Virus record (IMG/VR): IMGVR_UViG_3300037963_000405
Span: 1-34,008 of that record
Length of the DNA stretch: 34,008 nt
Reading direction: 5' to 3' (one strand)
DNA from: a virus
The number at the start of each line of letters is the position of its first letter. Positions within the stretch are counted from its first letter, which is position 1. Below the pieces are notes generated by a model, which was not told the origin of the DNA, did no database searches, and saw only the letters and a program-made list of their open reading frames with translations. Below are positions 1-7,781 of the stretch, piece after piece. The translations under genes were made by a program, and so were the position numbers.

Positions 1-38
1 AAAAGTCAGGTAAAGAATCTTCAGACTCAAAAGAGTAA
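1..38 (+). CDS. Duplicated 3' end of the 92-aa protein gene at 33669-33947
   Basis: Bases 1-38 repeat the last 38 bases of the small gene at the right end of the window, ending in TAA at 36-38. This is a consequence of the circular overlap and not a separate gene. Confidence 0.9.
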   Translation, partial: KSGKESSDSKE

Positions 39-99
39 TACTTTTGAATTTGGAGTTTTTAATTTAGCAATACCTGAGCATATTGAAGAACCACAAGAC
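1..99. repeat. Terminal direct repeat (left copy), circular-genome overlap
   Basis: The first 99 bases are identical to the last 99 bases (33910-34008). The match begins exactly at base 1 and ends exactly at the last base, which is what an assembler leaves when it closes a circular contig with a fixed k-mer length. Genes read through the junction without a break. I infer a circular or circularly permuted genome of 33,909 bp rather than true short terminal repeats. Confidence 0.95.
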
Positions 100-1311
100 T
101 TATCAAAAGTAAGGACTAAGTTTATACCTTTTGGTACTAATAATTTATTTCCACAATATTTAGCAGAATTAAAAAGAAAATCATCAACACACAGAAGTGT
201 ACTTGCACAAAAAACTATTTTTACAAGTGGTGCAAAGTTTGTTACAAACAATGATGAAATAAAAGAATACATAAAAGATGTAAATGCTGATGGAGAGTCT
301 TTAAGGCAAGTATTTAAAAAATTAGCAGATGATTACTATACTTTTGGAAATGCTTACTTAGAGGGTGTTTTATATGATGGTGGTTTAAATCTATATCATA
401 TAGATGCGACTACTGTTAGAATGGCTAAAGACAAAAAAGAGGTTTATATACACCCAGACTGGGCTAAGTATAATACTATGAAAGAAAAACTTACTATTCT
501 ACCTCTTTATCCAAAAATAAAAAGCAGTAGGTTTGTTTTACAATTTAAAGATTATGAGCCTACATTCCAATTTTACGGATTACCAGACTACACTGCAGCA
601 CTAGAACATATAGCAGTTGACTATGAGATTGGTAAATGGAATCATACAAAATTTAAAAATGGTTTCCAGCCTTCTGCAATCGTTGAGATTAGCGGAGATA
701 TGGGGGAAGAGGAGGCTAAGAAATTAGTTAGAGAAGCACAAAAGAAATTTGTTGGTGATGGTAATAATGGTAAAATTATGTTTATCGTTAAAAACGGAGA
801 TACTTCTCAGGCTAATGTTCAAATAATAAAAGATGACCAAGAAGGTAGTTGGATAGACTTACAACGAATTACTGACCAAAATATTGTAACTGCACATAGA
901 TGGCAGCCATCATTAAGTGGCTTGGTAAGTTCTGGTAAAATGAACAATACTGGAAGTGAGATAAGAATTGCTTATGATTTAGCAATGACAACAGTAATCA
1001 AAGATACATCTGATTTACTTTTAACTGGACTAAAAAAAATATTATATAGAGAACTAGGATTTTTACCAGAAGATTTAATAATACAATATGAGCCGCCAGT
1101 TAGTTTTGCTACTCAGATTGACCCTAAAGAAGTTCTTACAATAAACGAGCAAAGAAGAATGTTAGATGAAGATTTACCAATGCTAGAAGAGGGTAATATG
1201 TTTATTACAGATAGAGAGCAAATTATTGTAACTAGAGATGATGATGCAGATGGTGTTGGTGATGATGAAGCAGGAGACTTACAAGTAACGGAAATGGAAA
1301 CACAAGAATAA
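1..1311 (+). CDS. Phage portal protein (3' part; gene continues from 33883 across the junction)
   Basis: Frame 1 is open from base 1 to the stop at 1309-1311. Joined across the circular overlap, the frame starts at the ATG at 33883, because an in-frame TAA lies only 12 bases upstream of it. The full protein is about 445 residues. The portal forms the dodecameric ring at the capsid vertex through which DNA enters and leaves. The call rests on overall resemblance to portal proteins of Bacteroidota siphophages (N-terminal region with FIPFGTNNLFPQYL, a central QPSLSGL segment, and an acidic C-terminal tail rich in D and E) and on the adjacent connector-like gene. The ATG at 421 would remove a conserved N-terminal third and is not the true start. 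No other gene in the window is a better portal candidate. Confidence 0.8.
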   Translation, partial: KSQVKNLQTQKSNTFEFGVFNLAIPEHIEEPQDLSKVRTKFIPFGTNNLFPQYLAELKRKSSTHRSVLAQKTIFTSGAKFVTNNDEIKEYIKDVNADGESLRQVFKKLADDYYTFGNAYLEGVLYDGGLNLYHIDATTVRMAKDKKEVYIHPDWAKYNTMKEKLTILPLYPKIKSSRFVLQFKDYEPTFQFYGLPDYTAALEHIAVDYEIGKWNHTKFKNGFQPSAIVEISGDMGEEEAKKLVREAQKKFVGDGNNGKIMFIVKNGDTSQANVQIIKDDQEGSWIDLQRITDQNIVTAHRWQPSLSGLVSSGKMNNTGSEIRIAYDLAMTTVIKDTSDLLLTGLKKILYRELGFLPEDLIIQYEPPVSFATQIDPKEVLTINEQRRMLDEDLPMLEEGNMFITDREQIIVTRDDDADGVGDDEAGDLQVTEMETQE

Positions 1312-1313
1312 CT

Positions 1314-1898
1314 ATGGCAAACGTAAATCAATATAACCCTTTAGTAACAGCAGCAGAAGTTATTAGTAATAGTTTTACTAATGCAAATACTGACCCTGCC
1401 TTAATATCTGATAATACTATTTTACTTTCAGAGTTGGCTCACATAAAACACGCTTTAGGTAAAAAGTTTTATGAAGAAATAAAAACTCAACATCATAATG
1501 GTACTTTAACAGTTGCAAATCAAACATTAATGGATGACTTTCTTACAAGAACTTTGTGTTGGTTTGTAAGATTTGAAGTAATTAATGAGGTTCAAAGCAA
1601 TAGTAGCAGTATGGGTATAGTTCATAATGTAGATGAGTTTTCTACTATTATAGACCCTTCTGAGTTAAACGCTTACAAACAAGACACTTATAGAAAGGCT
1701 GAGATTTATTTAAAAGATATGATAGATTATATGGAAGATGAAGACCAAAATGGTCTATATCCTACATATGAAAGTAATAGACCATGTAATAATGCTACTT
1801 ATAAGAATCATGGAATAATAATGTACGACAGTATATATTCAAGACCAACAAGAAACTATGGTAGTTGGAAGGATTACTGTCCTTGTGATGACTGTTAA
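1314..1898 (+). CDS. Head-tail connector-like protein
   Basis: This 194-residue, mostly helical protein starts two bases after the portal stop. Its size, helical N-terminal half and position directly after the portal fit the adaptor proteins that dock on the portal ring (HK97 gp6 type), and its sequence style matches the connector-like family common in Bacteroidota phages. The C-terminal 40 residues are rich in Tyr, Asn and Cys and end in CPCDDC, which could bind metal. The function is inferred mainly from position. It could instead be a neck or stopper protein. Confidence 0.5.
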   Translation: MANVNQYNPLVTAAEVISNSFTNANTDPALISDNTILLSELAHIKHALGKKFYEEIKTQHHNGTLTVANQTLMDDFLTRTLCWFVRFEVINEVQSNSSSMGIVHNVDEFSTIIDPSELNAYKQDTYRKAEIYLKDMIDYMEDEDQNGLYPTYESNRPCNNATYKNHGIIMYDSIYSRPTRNYGSWKDYCPCDDC

Positions 1899-1908
1899 AA
1901 ATATATAA

Positions 1909-2535
1909 ATGGCTGCAAACGAACATAAAAACTTAACTGATGCAAATAGACACAACCCAAAAGGTTTTGAGATTGCTAGTAATGATACTCTTTGTAGTAA
2001 GAATATCAATGGAACTTTAGAATGGGTTGATAAAAGTGAAATAAAGATAAGCACATTTAAAATGCAGGGTTATGCAACTTGTCAAACTAATTATGAGTAC
2101 AGACAAAACCTAACAGATGGTCAGTCTCCTTATGAGATGAATCAAGATTATGGTAGTGCAACTGTAGGTGCTGCTACTTTAGATGTTAGTGATATTTTTA
2201 GAACTGATGCCTATATACCACACCTTGCCGCTACTGTAAAATACATAAGAGGTTGGATGAGTTCAAGTACAAATGATACAGTAACTTTAGCAATTTGTAA
2301 GGTAACTCCTGCAGATGCAACTGCAACTGCTTTAACGCCCACTGTAATAGATGAAATTGCTATAGCCATGCCAGGTAACCCAGATGCAAACGATAGATTA
2401 AAAACTATAAACGAAACTACAATAACAGCACCAAGTGTTGCTGCTGGAGATTTAATTTTTCCAATGCTAAAAACAAGCGGCTCAACACCAGTTGTATATT
2501 TTAATGTTACTATAGGATTGTGTTATGACAACTAA
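1909..2535 (+). CDS. Head-fibre/decoration-like structural protein
   Basis: This 208-residue protein has a polar N-terminus (NLTDANRHNPKGFE) followed by a beta-rich, Thr/Ala/Asp-rich body with few charged helices. N-terminal segments of this kind are common on fibre-type virion proteins of Bacteroidota phages, where they probably anchor a variable C-terminal head domain. It sits between the connector-like gene and a small coiled-coil membrane protein, inside the structural block. I infer a fibre or decoration role on the capsid or neck. No enzymatic motif is visible. Confidence 0.45.
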   Translation: MAANEHKNLTDANRHNPKGFEIASNDTLCSKNINGTLEWVDKSEIKISTFKMQGYATCQTNYEYRQNLTDGQSPYEMNQDYGSATVGAATLDVSDIFRTDAYIPHLAATVKYIRGWMSSSTNDTVTLAICKVTPADATATALTPTVIDEIAIAMPGNPDANDRLKTINETTITAPSVAAGDLIFPMLKTSGSTPVVYFNVTIGLCYDN

Positions 2536-2758
2536 AGAAGAAATAATAGCAATGAAGAAAGATATAACCACTATAAATGGTAAGATAGATAATATAGATG
2601 CTAAACTAGACATGATAACTGATAAGTTGTTAAATCCAGATGAAGGTGTAACGGCAAGAGTTAATAAAAATACATCTATGAGAAAAGTATTAGTAAAGGC
2701 AATGTGGGTTATCTATACTATTACTCTAGGTGCTTTAATAAAAATATTTACAGAATAA
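2525..2758 (+). CDS. Small coiled-coil protein with C-terminal membrane segment (XhlA-like layout)
   Basis: This is a 77-residue protein. Residues 3-37 have a heptad-like pattern of I, L and K suited to a coiled coil, and residues 57-75 (around VLVKAMWVIYTITLGALI) form one membrane segment near the C-terminus. This layout is that of XhlA-type haemolysin/holin-associated proteins. The start overlaps the previous gene by 11 bases, suggesting translational coupling. It could be a lysis accessory protein although the lysin lies 3 kb downstream. Function is inferred from architecture only. Confidence 0.45.
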   Translation: MTTKEEIIAMKKDITTINGKIDNIDAKLDMITDKLLNPDEGVTARVNKNTSMRKVLVKAMWVIYTITLGALIKIFTE

Positions 2759-2782
2759 TAATTTAAAAAAAAATAAAATAAA

Positions 2783-3070
2783 ATGAGTACATACGATACA
2801 GACAATACACTACTATTTGAAATGTTAGGTAAGGGTGGAGGAACACAGGTCTTTACTACAGCAGCACAAACAAGCACTGATTTTTATGCAGTACATTTTC
2901 CAGTAACCTCTGTTGTTGCTTCAATAACTGCAGATGGTGTTACAGGTGAATCTGCTCTTCAAACTACTTTACCTGCTGGAACAACATTATTTATGAGAAT
3001 TACAGCAATAACTTTAACAAGTGGTATTGGTATAGGATATTCAGAGCATGATGGAAACGCTAACGCATAA
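2783..3070 (+). CDS. Small beta-rich structural protein
   Basis: This 95-residue protein is rich in Thr, Ala, Gly and Val with no lysine-rich or helical stretches, apart from a short N-terminal segment (TLLFEMLGKGGG). The composition is that of a compact beta-barrel or beta-sandwich virion protein. It lies in a run of similar beta-rich genes (1909, 4061) between portal and lysis genes, so a decoration or fibre-subunit role is plausible. The leader upstream is almost pure A/T, as is usual for translation starts in this genome. I do not recognise the family. Confidence 0.4.
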   Translation: MSTYDTDNTLLFEMLGKGGGTQVFTTAAQTSTDFYAVHFPVTSVVASITADGVTGESALQTTLPAGTTLFMRITAITLTSGIGIGYSEHDGNANA

Positions 3071-3081
3071 TAAATAATAAT

Positions 3082-3819
3082 ATGTTAACTTTAAAACAAG
3101 CATTAGGATTAACTGATTTAAAAAAGGCTTTTGACACTTACTCTTTAAGTTTTAATGGTACTGATGAAAGTGTTACTATTGACTCAATGGTAGGAACTTT
3201 AAATCCTTTAGAGGGTTCTGTTTCTTTGTGGTGTAAACTAGATACAGTTTCTGCTTCTGGTAATTTATTTAGAACAAGAGTAGATGGCAGTAATTATATT
3301 AATGTACTTTATCATGCTTCTTCTAATCAAATGAGATTTGCATACAAGGCTGGTGGAACTTTAAAAACTGCTGTATTTTCTGATGCAATAGAGAATGATG
3401 GTTTATGGCATCATGTAGTTGGAACTTGGAGTTCTTCGTCAGATGAAATTAAAATTTATTTAGATGGAACTTTGAAAGCAACAACTACAGGTTTAGGAAC
3501 TTGGAGTGGAACTTTAGTGGATGCAGATTTAGGTCAAAACTTAACAGGTGGAGGTTTTTACAAAGGTAAAATGAGTAATGTAGCATTATTTAATACAGTT
3601 TTATCTTTGGCTAATGTTCAGTATATACAGAATAGGTCAAATGCTGTTGCTACTAGATTTTATCCTATGGATATAACTAATATGTCAGGTTTAAAAGCAT
3701 ATTACAGATTGGGCTTAGGTTCAGGAACTGTAGCCTTAGATAGCAGTGGTAATGGTAATAATGGAACTTTAGTTAATACTCCTACTTGGAGTACAACAAC
3801 ACCAACTTATAACAATTAA
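3082..3819 (+). CDS. LamG/concanavalin A-like lectin domain protein
   Basis: This 245-residue protein contains a LamG-type beta-sandwich at about residues 20-190. Diagnostic pieces are the early SLSFNGTDESVTI strand, the SLWCKLD strand, the DGLWHHVVGTW core motif, the IKIYLDGTLKATT strand and the later GKMSNVALFNTVLS segment. Near the C-terminus is DSSGNGNNGTL, typical of such lectins. These domains bind glycans or proteins, and on virions they usually aid attachment to host surface polysaccharide. The N-terminal 17 residues may anchor it to the particle. It lies in the head-fibre region, well away from the tail lectins at 19809-26970. Confidence 0.75.
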   Translation: MLTLKQALGLTDLKKAFDTYSLSFNGTDESVTIDSMVGTLNPLEGSVSLWCKLDTVSASGNLFRTRVDGSNYINVLYHASSNQMRFAYKAGGTLKTAVFSDAIENDGLWHHVVGTWSSSSDEIKIYLDGTLKATTTGLGTWSGTLVDADLGQNLTGGGFYKGKMSNVALFNTVLSLANVQYIQNRSNAVATRFYPMDITNMSGLKAYYRLGLGSGTVALDSSGNGNNGTLVNTPTWSTTTPTYNN

Positions 3820-3820
3820 T

Positions 3821-4039
3821 ATGAAATACGTTTTAATATTAGCAGAGCAAGTATCAGAGGTAGATTTTAGTCAGGTTTTACAAACTTCTGAAGAAACATT
3901 AAGATATAATAATGATAGAAGTCAGGCATTATTAAAGTTTGTAGGAGATACACCTAGTTTTTTAGAGGGTAAAAGAATATACGATTATGAAAGTATAATG
4001 GAAATTTTAGATAGTCCAGAATGGACACAAGAGGATTAA
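3821..4039 (+). CDS. Small hypothetical protein of the structural block
   Basis: This 72-residue acidic protein has an N-terminal beta-strand (KYVLILAEQ) and a DFSQVLQTSEETLRYNN segment, followed by DYESIMEILDSPEWTQ. It begins one base after the stop of the lectin gene and is probably translationally coupled to it. That suggests it assists or modifies the lectin, perhaps as a chaperone, but nothing in the sequence proves this. I do not recognise the family. Confidence 0.4.
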   Translation: MKYVLILAEQVSEVDFSQVLQTSEETLRYNNDRSQALLKFVGDTPSFLEGKRIYDYESIMEILDSPEWTQED

Positions 4040-4060
4040 TAAAATAAATAAATAATAAAT

Positions 4061-4525
4061 ATGGCAACAACAGTACAAGCGGCAGATTTAACAGTTACAA
4101 TAACAGAAAGTTATTCTTTAAATGGAGTTTCTTATGGTAATACCACTACTAAATCTTTTACTAATGGTGGAGAAATAGTACAAAGAGTTATGGCTATTCA
4201 AAGTCAAGGTAGAGGTTCAAACTGGACAGATATTTTAAATTTTGGTGCAGCAGATTCAGCAGGTCAGGTAGATGTATCTAATTACAAATATTTTAGAATT
4301 ACAAACTTAGACGACACTAATTTTTTAGAATTAAGAATTACAGGTGCTTCTAACACTTCTTACTTTGTTAAAGTAAAAGCAGGAGAAAGTTACTTTTTAA
4401 TGGATAACGAAATGGATGCAGAAACAAGTAGCACAACTGTAGGAACTTTAGCAGATGTAACTCAAATTGCTGCTAACGCAAATACAGATGGTATTGACAT
4501 TGAGTTTATGTGTGTAACAGGATAA
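4061..4525 (+). CDS. Beta-rich virion protein, possible capsid decoration protein
   Basis: This 154-residue protein is made of short Thr/Asn/Gly-rich strands with few charges (TVTITESYSLNGVSYGNTT, YFRITNLDDTNFLELRI). Segments such as KYFRITNLDDTNFLELR followed by KAGESYFLMD resemble immunoglobulin-like or jelly-roll modules in which a measured value is bounded by a KAG turn, seen in small phage structural proteins. Its position in the structural block supports a decoration, head-fibre or tail-accessory role. There are no catalytic motifs. Confidence 0.45.
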   Translation: MATTVQAADLTVTITESYSLNGVSYGNTTTKSFTNGGEIVQRVMAIQSQGRGSNWTDILNFGAADSAGQVDVSNYKYFRITNLDDTNFLELRITGASNTSYFVKVKAGESYFLMDNEMDAETSSTTVGTLADVTQIAANANTDGIDIEFMCVTG

Positions 4526-4528
4526 TAA

Positions 4529-4660
4529 ATGGCTAGAAAGAAAACAATAACTTTTGAATTTAGAGGTAATGGCAGAAAGAAGCGTAAAGGCGTTCATTCT
4601 AAAAATGCCTCTAAAGGACAGAGAGGATATAAAAAGACCTATAGAGGTCAGGGAAGATAA
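4529..4660 (+). CDS. 43-aa highly basic protein
   Basis: The frame opens with ATG at 4529, three bases after the previous stop, and closes with TAA at 4658-4660. The product is 43 residues, 18 of them Lys or Arg, with a short beta-like start (KKTITFEF) followed by GRKKRKGVHSK and an ending of YKKTYRGQGR. Very short basic proteins with a KGVH...YRGQGR pattern occur in other Bacteroidota phages to my recollection. Nucleic-acid binding is the obvious inference from charge. It could also be a DNA-condensing internal head protein given its place among virion genes. Confidence 0.6.
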   Translation: MARKKTITFEFRGNGRKKRKGVHSKNASKGQRGYKKTYRGQGR

Positions 4661-4671
4661 AAATTATAGAT

Positions 4672-5688
4672 ATGCCTTGTTACGAATGTGAAAATGGAAA
4701 ATGGAAGTTTGGTCAAACTGGCAACTGTCAGTATGATTCTAAATCAGAGTGTGAAACTGCTAATAAAGATTATTATGCAGAAGAAACTTATAATGACTAT
4801 CCTGAAGCAGCAACCAATAATGCTAAGAGAGCAATAAAGTATAAAGAAGAGAATGGTAGTTCTTGCGGAACTATCGTGGGCTGGACAAGAGCCAGACAAT
4901 TAGCAAATAGAGAAAGCCTTACAAGAAGAACTATTGCTCGTATGGCATCATTTAAAAGACACCAACAGCATAAAGATGTGCCATATGATGAAGGTTGTGG
5001 TGGTATAATGTGGGATGCTTGGGGAGGTGATGCAGGTGTTAACTGGGCAATAAGAAAGTTAGAACAAATAGAAAAAGCAAAAAATTCTATGAAGAATCAA
5101 GAAGAAACAGAAATTAGCGAGAGAATAAAAAAGGCCTTGAAAAATAAAATGGAAGAGCATAATGAAGATGTGAAAGATTTAAAGAAGGATTGGAATCCAA
5201 AGGTTACTGTTGCTAAACTAGAAAAAGTATTTAAAAGAGGTGTTGGTGCTTATTATACAAATCCTGAAAGCGTAAGAGAAGGGGTTACAGGGCCTGACCA
5301 GTGGGCACTAGCACGTTGCAATTCTTTTTTATATGCTTTAAGAAATGGAAAATATAGAAGTGGTAAGCATGATACAGATTTGTTACCAGAAAACCACCCA
5401 ATGAAAACAACTAAAGAAGAAAAAAACATGGCAAAAAAAAGAAAATACTATGGAGATGATGAGCATGACCATCACTTTCACTTTACAAAAGATATGATGG
5501 AAAAGTTACATCATGATGGAGAATTAGAAGTTAAGGTAGAAGAAGATGATAAAGAGATGCTTATATTGTTTACTTATGATGTAGAGGGTATGGAAAAAGA
5601 AGAAGAAAAAGAAGAGTACACAATAGAAGAAGATATAAAAGAAGAGTTCACTGATTTCTTTGACGAAATAATTAACAAGTATAAATAA
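4672..5688 (+). CDS. Two-domain phage structural-type protein with DUF5824-like domain
   Basis: This 338-residue protein has four recognisable parts. Residues 1-30 form a Cys-rich start (CYEC, C19, C27). Residues 49-132 form a domain with WTRARQLANRESLTRRTIARM and CGGIMWDAWGGDAGVNWA, a module that recurs in phage head proteases and other virion proteins. Residues 172-240 (KVTVAKLEKVFKRGVGAYYT, QWALARCNSFLYAL) resemble DUF5824, a viral and phage domain of unknown function. Residues 250-338 form a strongly acidic tail with a HDHHFHF cluster. The gene abuts the endolysin with a one-base stop/start overlap. I cannot assign a molecular role; a DNA-ejection or assembly role is possible. Confidence 0.5.
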   Translation: MPCYECENGKWKFGQTGNCQYDSKSECETANKDYYAEETYNDYPEAATNNAKRAIKYKEENGSSCGTIVGWTRARQLANRESLTRRTIARMASFKRHQQHKDVPYDEGCGGIMWDAWGGDAGVNWAIRKLEQIEKAKNSMKNQEETEISERIKKALKNKMEEHNEDVKDLKKDWNPKVTVAKLEKVFKRGVGAYYTNPESVREGVTGPDQWALARCNSFLYALRNGKYRSGKHDTDLLPENHPMKTTKEEKNMAKKRKYYGDDEHDHHFHFTKDMMEKLHHDGELEVKVEEDDKEMLILFTYDVEGMEKEEEKEEYTIEEDIKEEFTDFFDEIINKYK

Positions 5689-6065
5689 TGAGTCTTAAAT
5701 ATTTTAAGAAAAAAGAATTTACTTGTTCTTGTGGTTGTGGACAAACAGTCATAAGTGATGAATTATTAGAGATGTTAGATATGGCAAGGGAACTTGCAAA
5801 GATACCATTTGTTATAAGTAGTGGTTATAGATGTAAAGAACATAATGAAAATTTAATTAGAAAAGGTATAAAGGCATCTAAAAACTCTGCACATTTAAAA
5901 GGTTTAGCAGCAGACATAAAATGCAAAAACAGTAAAACTAGAGCATTGATGGTAGATGCTTTAGGTTATGCTGGATTTACAAGAATGGGTTTAGGTAAAA
6001 CCTTTATCCATGTTGACATAGACAACAAAGATAAGCCAAGTCCATCAATTTGGCTTTACAATTAG
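5688..6065 (+). CDS. Endolysin, M15-family zinc peptidase
   Basis: This 125-residue protein matches the peptidase M15A fold in full. It has a start typical of such enzymes (YFKKKEFTCSCGCG), the GYRC turn at 46-49, the zinc motif SAHLKGLAAD at 67-76 (His69 and Asp76), and the C-terminal metal ligand His108 in FIHVD. Such enzymes cut peptide bonds in peptidoglycan stem peptides (D-Ala-D-Ala carboxypeptidase or endopeptidase type) and act as phage lysins. Its ATG overlaps the previous stop by one base, and two small membrane proteins follow directly, giving a lysis cassette. No signal peptide is visible, so export should depend on a holin. Confidence 0.88.
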   Translation: MSLKYFKKKEFTCSCGCGQTVISDELLEMLDMARELAKIPFVISSGYRCKEHNENLIRKGIKASKNSAHLKGLAADIKCKNSKTRALMVDALGYAGFTRMGLGKTFIHVDIDNKDKPSPSIWLYN

Positions 6066-6088
6066 AATATTAACCAAATAAATATATT

Positions 6089-6250
6089 ATGAATTTTATT
6101 ACAGAAAATTGGCTAGAGTTATTAATAGGTCTTATGGCTTTTGCTAAAGTTATAACTAATCTAACTCCAACAGAAAAAGACAACAAAATCTTTGGATGGT
6201 TAGATACTATTATAGACGCACTAATACCTAACTATAAAAAGAAAAAATAA
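6089..6250 (+). CDS. Small membrane protein, holin candidate
   Basis: This 53-residue protein begins at the ATG at 6089 and ends at 6248-6250. Residues 8-24 (around WLELLIGLMAFAKVIT) form one membrane segment, followed by TPTEKDNKIFGWLD, an amphipathic segment and a basic KKKK tail. Small proteins with this layout and a TPTEKD motif sit beside lysins in Bacteroidota phages. The order lysin, small membrane protein, second membrane protein supports a holin or holin-accessory role. It ends with a one-base stop/start overlap with the next gene. Confidence 0.6.
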   Translation: MNFITENWLELLIGLMAFAKVITNLTPTEKDNKIFGWLDTIIDALIPNYKKKK

Positions 6251-6540
6251 TGTTTAAAAAGTATATAGCAGAAGCAATAATAAAAGGAGGTGTAAAACCT
6301 ATAACTGAATTAATAAAAGCAGTTAAAGAATTATTTACAGACACAAAAGGTAAATGGAGTAGCAAAAGAACTATTAGCGGTGTAATAGTTTTGGCTGCTA
6401 GTTTATACATAGAAAAAAATGGTATAGATACTAACTCTCTAATACTTGTAGGGTTAGGAGTGTTACCATTATGCTTTTCTGTGTTTGAAAAAAATGATTG
6501 TAAAAATGTGTGTAAAGACAGTGATGTTTGTAAAAAATAA
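6250..6540 (+). CDS. Membrane protein of the lysis cassette, second holin candidate
   Basis: This 96-residue protein has an amphipathic, lysine-rich N-terminus (1-40) and two short hydrophobic stretches, about residues 43-55 (ISGVIVLAASLYI) and 63-78 (SLILVGLGVLPLCFSV), joined by a short polar loop. The C-terminal tail contains three cysteines (CKNVCKDSDVC). The one-base overlap with the preceding gene argues for coupled translation. A class II holin or antiholin role is inferred from topology and position. It is the last gene before a terminator. Confidence 0.5.
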   Translation: MFKKYIAEAIIKGGVKPITELIKAVKELFTDTKGKWSSKRTISGVIVLAASLYIEKNGIDTNSLILVGLGVLPLCFSVFEKNDCKNVCKDSDVCKK

Positions 6541-6541
6541 T

Positions 6542-6549
6542 TATCTTTG
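6542..6549 (+). promoter_or_regulatory. Candidate Bacteroidota -7 promoter element
   Basis: TATCTTTG followed by C matches the Bacteroidota -7 consensus TAnnTTTG. It lies immediately after the stop of the lysis cassette. No TTG sits at the expected distance upstream, so the -33 box is weak or absent. If used, transcription would begin near 6555 and meet the terminator hairpin at 6611, which would give an RNA of about 90 bases. Confidence 0.4.
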
Positions 6550-6610
6550 CAAACAATTAAGATGGGGTTATCCTGTCTGGTTTCTAGTTTACAGTTTATA
6601 GTTATCAATA

Positions 6611-6644
6611 GTGAGGTGTTTATAACATCTCACTTTTGGTTTTT
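6611..6644 (+). terminator. Rho-independent terminator after the lysis cassette
   Basis: GTGAGGTG (6611-6618) pairs with CATCTCAC (6626-6633) around a 7-base loop, giving eight pairs with one G-U, followed by TTTTGGTTTTT. It separates the late structural/lysis genes from the early region that starts at 6693. Confidence 0.75.
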
Positions 6645-6692
6645 AAAGGGGTTGTTTTTTATATACTTTTAGGTCAACTAATAAACAATACA

Positions 6693-7781
6693 ATGAAAAA
6701 ATACGGAAAAAGATTAAGGCTTTCTGAAGAGGAAGTTGAAATGGTATATGAGAGTAGGGCAGAAAATACATCTATAAATGGTAACTCTGCACTTGATATA
6801 CATTTACAAGAAAGAGGTATAAATAAAAAAGATGTAGTATCTGTAAAACATTGGCAATCTGCTAATGGACAATATAGATTTAGCGTAGTTACTAAAGAAG
6901 ATTTAAGTTTAGACCAAAATGTTTTATTAGAAAACATAAAAAAATTTATAGAAGGACACTCGCCTTACTATCCTCCAAAAGAAAGAAAAAATAAATATGG
7001 TAATCACTTATTAGTAATAAATCCTGCAGACATACATATAGGTAAATATGCAAATGATTTAGAAACTGGTAGTGGTTATGACGTTGAAACTGCTTGTATG
7101 CGTGTTTTAGAAGGCTTAGAAGGCTTAACAGTAAAGGCAGAAGGGTTTGATGTAGAAAAAATATTATTCTGCATAGGTAATGATGTATTGCATATAGACA
7201 ATGTTTACAACCAAACTACAAAAGGTACAAGACAAGATGTTGATGGTAAATGGTGGGAACACTTTGAGATTGCCTTAGCATTATATGTTAAGTGTATAGA
7301 AATGTTAAGAGAGATAGCACCTGTAGATGTAGTACACTCTATGAGTAACCATGATTATCAAAGTGGCTTTCATTTAGCACACGCACTTAAAAGTTGGTTT
7401 AGAAATGATAAAGATGTAAACTTTGATATAAGCGTTTCACATAGAAAGTATTATCAGTATGGTAAAAACCTAATAGGATTTGAACATGGAGATGGTGCAA
7501 AGATGGATAAATTACCACTAATTATGGCACAAGAAAGACCGCATATGTGGAGTGAGTCTAAGTTTAGATACTGGTATCTACATCACTTACATCACAAGGT
7601 AAAACACAAGTGGTTAGATGGTAAAGACTTTATAGGTGTTACTATAGAGTATATGAGGTCTCCATCAGGCACTGATAGTTGGCACTCAAGAAAAGGTTAT
7701 GTGGGAGTTCCAAAAGCAGTTGAAGGATTTTTACACGAAAAAACAAGCGGTCAAGTGGCTAGACTTGTGCATTATTTCTAA
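6693..7781 (+). CDS. Calcineurin-like metallophosphoesterase
   Basis: The ATG at 6693 is chosen because the longer reading (from a TTG at 6636) would begin inside the terminator hairpin. The 362-residue protein carries the metallophosphoesterase ligands in order: DIH at 113-115, GND at 162-164, NHD at 219-221, a HGDG motif at 265-268 and a His cluster around 297-301 (HHLHH). Residues 1-90 form a separate helical, possibly DNA-binding, N-terminal domain. Related enzymes cut DNA (SbcD/Mre11 type) or phosphodiesters. Placement just upstream of the replication genes favours a nuclease or DNA-repair role, but this is inference. Confidence 0.8.
   Translation: MKKYGKRLRLSEEEVEMVYESRAENTSINGNSALDIHLQERGINKKDVVSVKHWQSANGQYRFSVVTKEDLSLDQNVLLENIKKFIEGHSPYYPPKERKNKYGNHLLVINPADIHIGKYANDLETGSGYDVETACMRVLEGLEGLTVKAEGFDVEKILFCIGNDVLHIDNVYNQTTKGTRQDVDGKWWEHFEIALALYVKCIEMLREIAPVDVVHSMSNHDYQSGFHLAHALKSWFRNDKDVNFDISVSHRKYYQYGKNLIGFEHGDGAKMDKLPLIMAQERPHMWSESKFRYWYLHHLHHKVKHKWLDGKDFIGVTIEYMRSPSGTDSWHSRKGYVGVPKAVEGFLHEKTSGQVARLVHYF

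Noticed and set aside
1-99. True short terminal repeats of a linear phage genome
   Set aside because: The copies end exactly at the window borders and fall within two overlapping genes, which fits an assembly overlap of a circular map.
6636-6692. Longer start of the metallophosphoesterase at a TTG
   Set aside because: It would begin right behind the terminator hairpin in its T run and adds a hydrophobic tail not matched by the rest of the protein. The ATG at 6693 has a normal A-rich leader.
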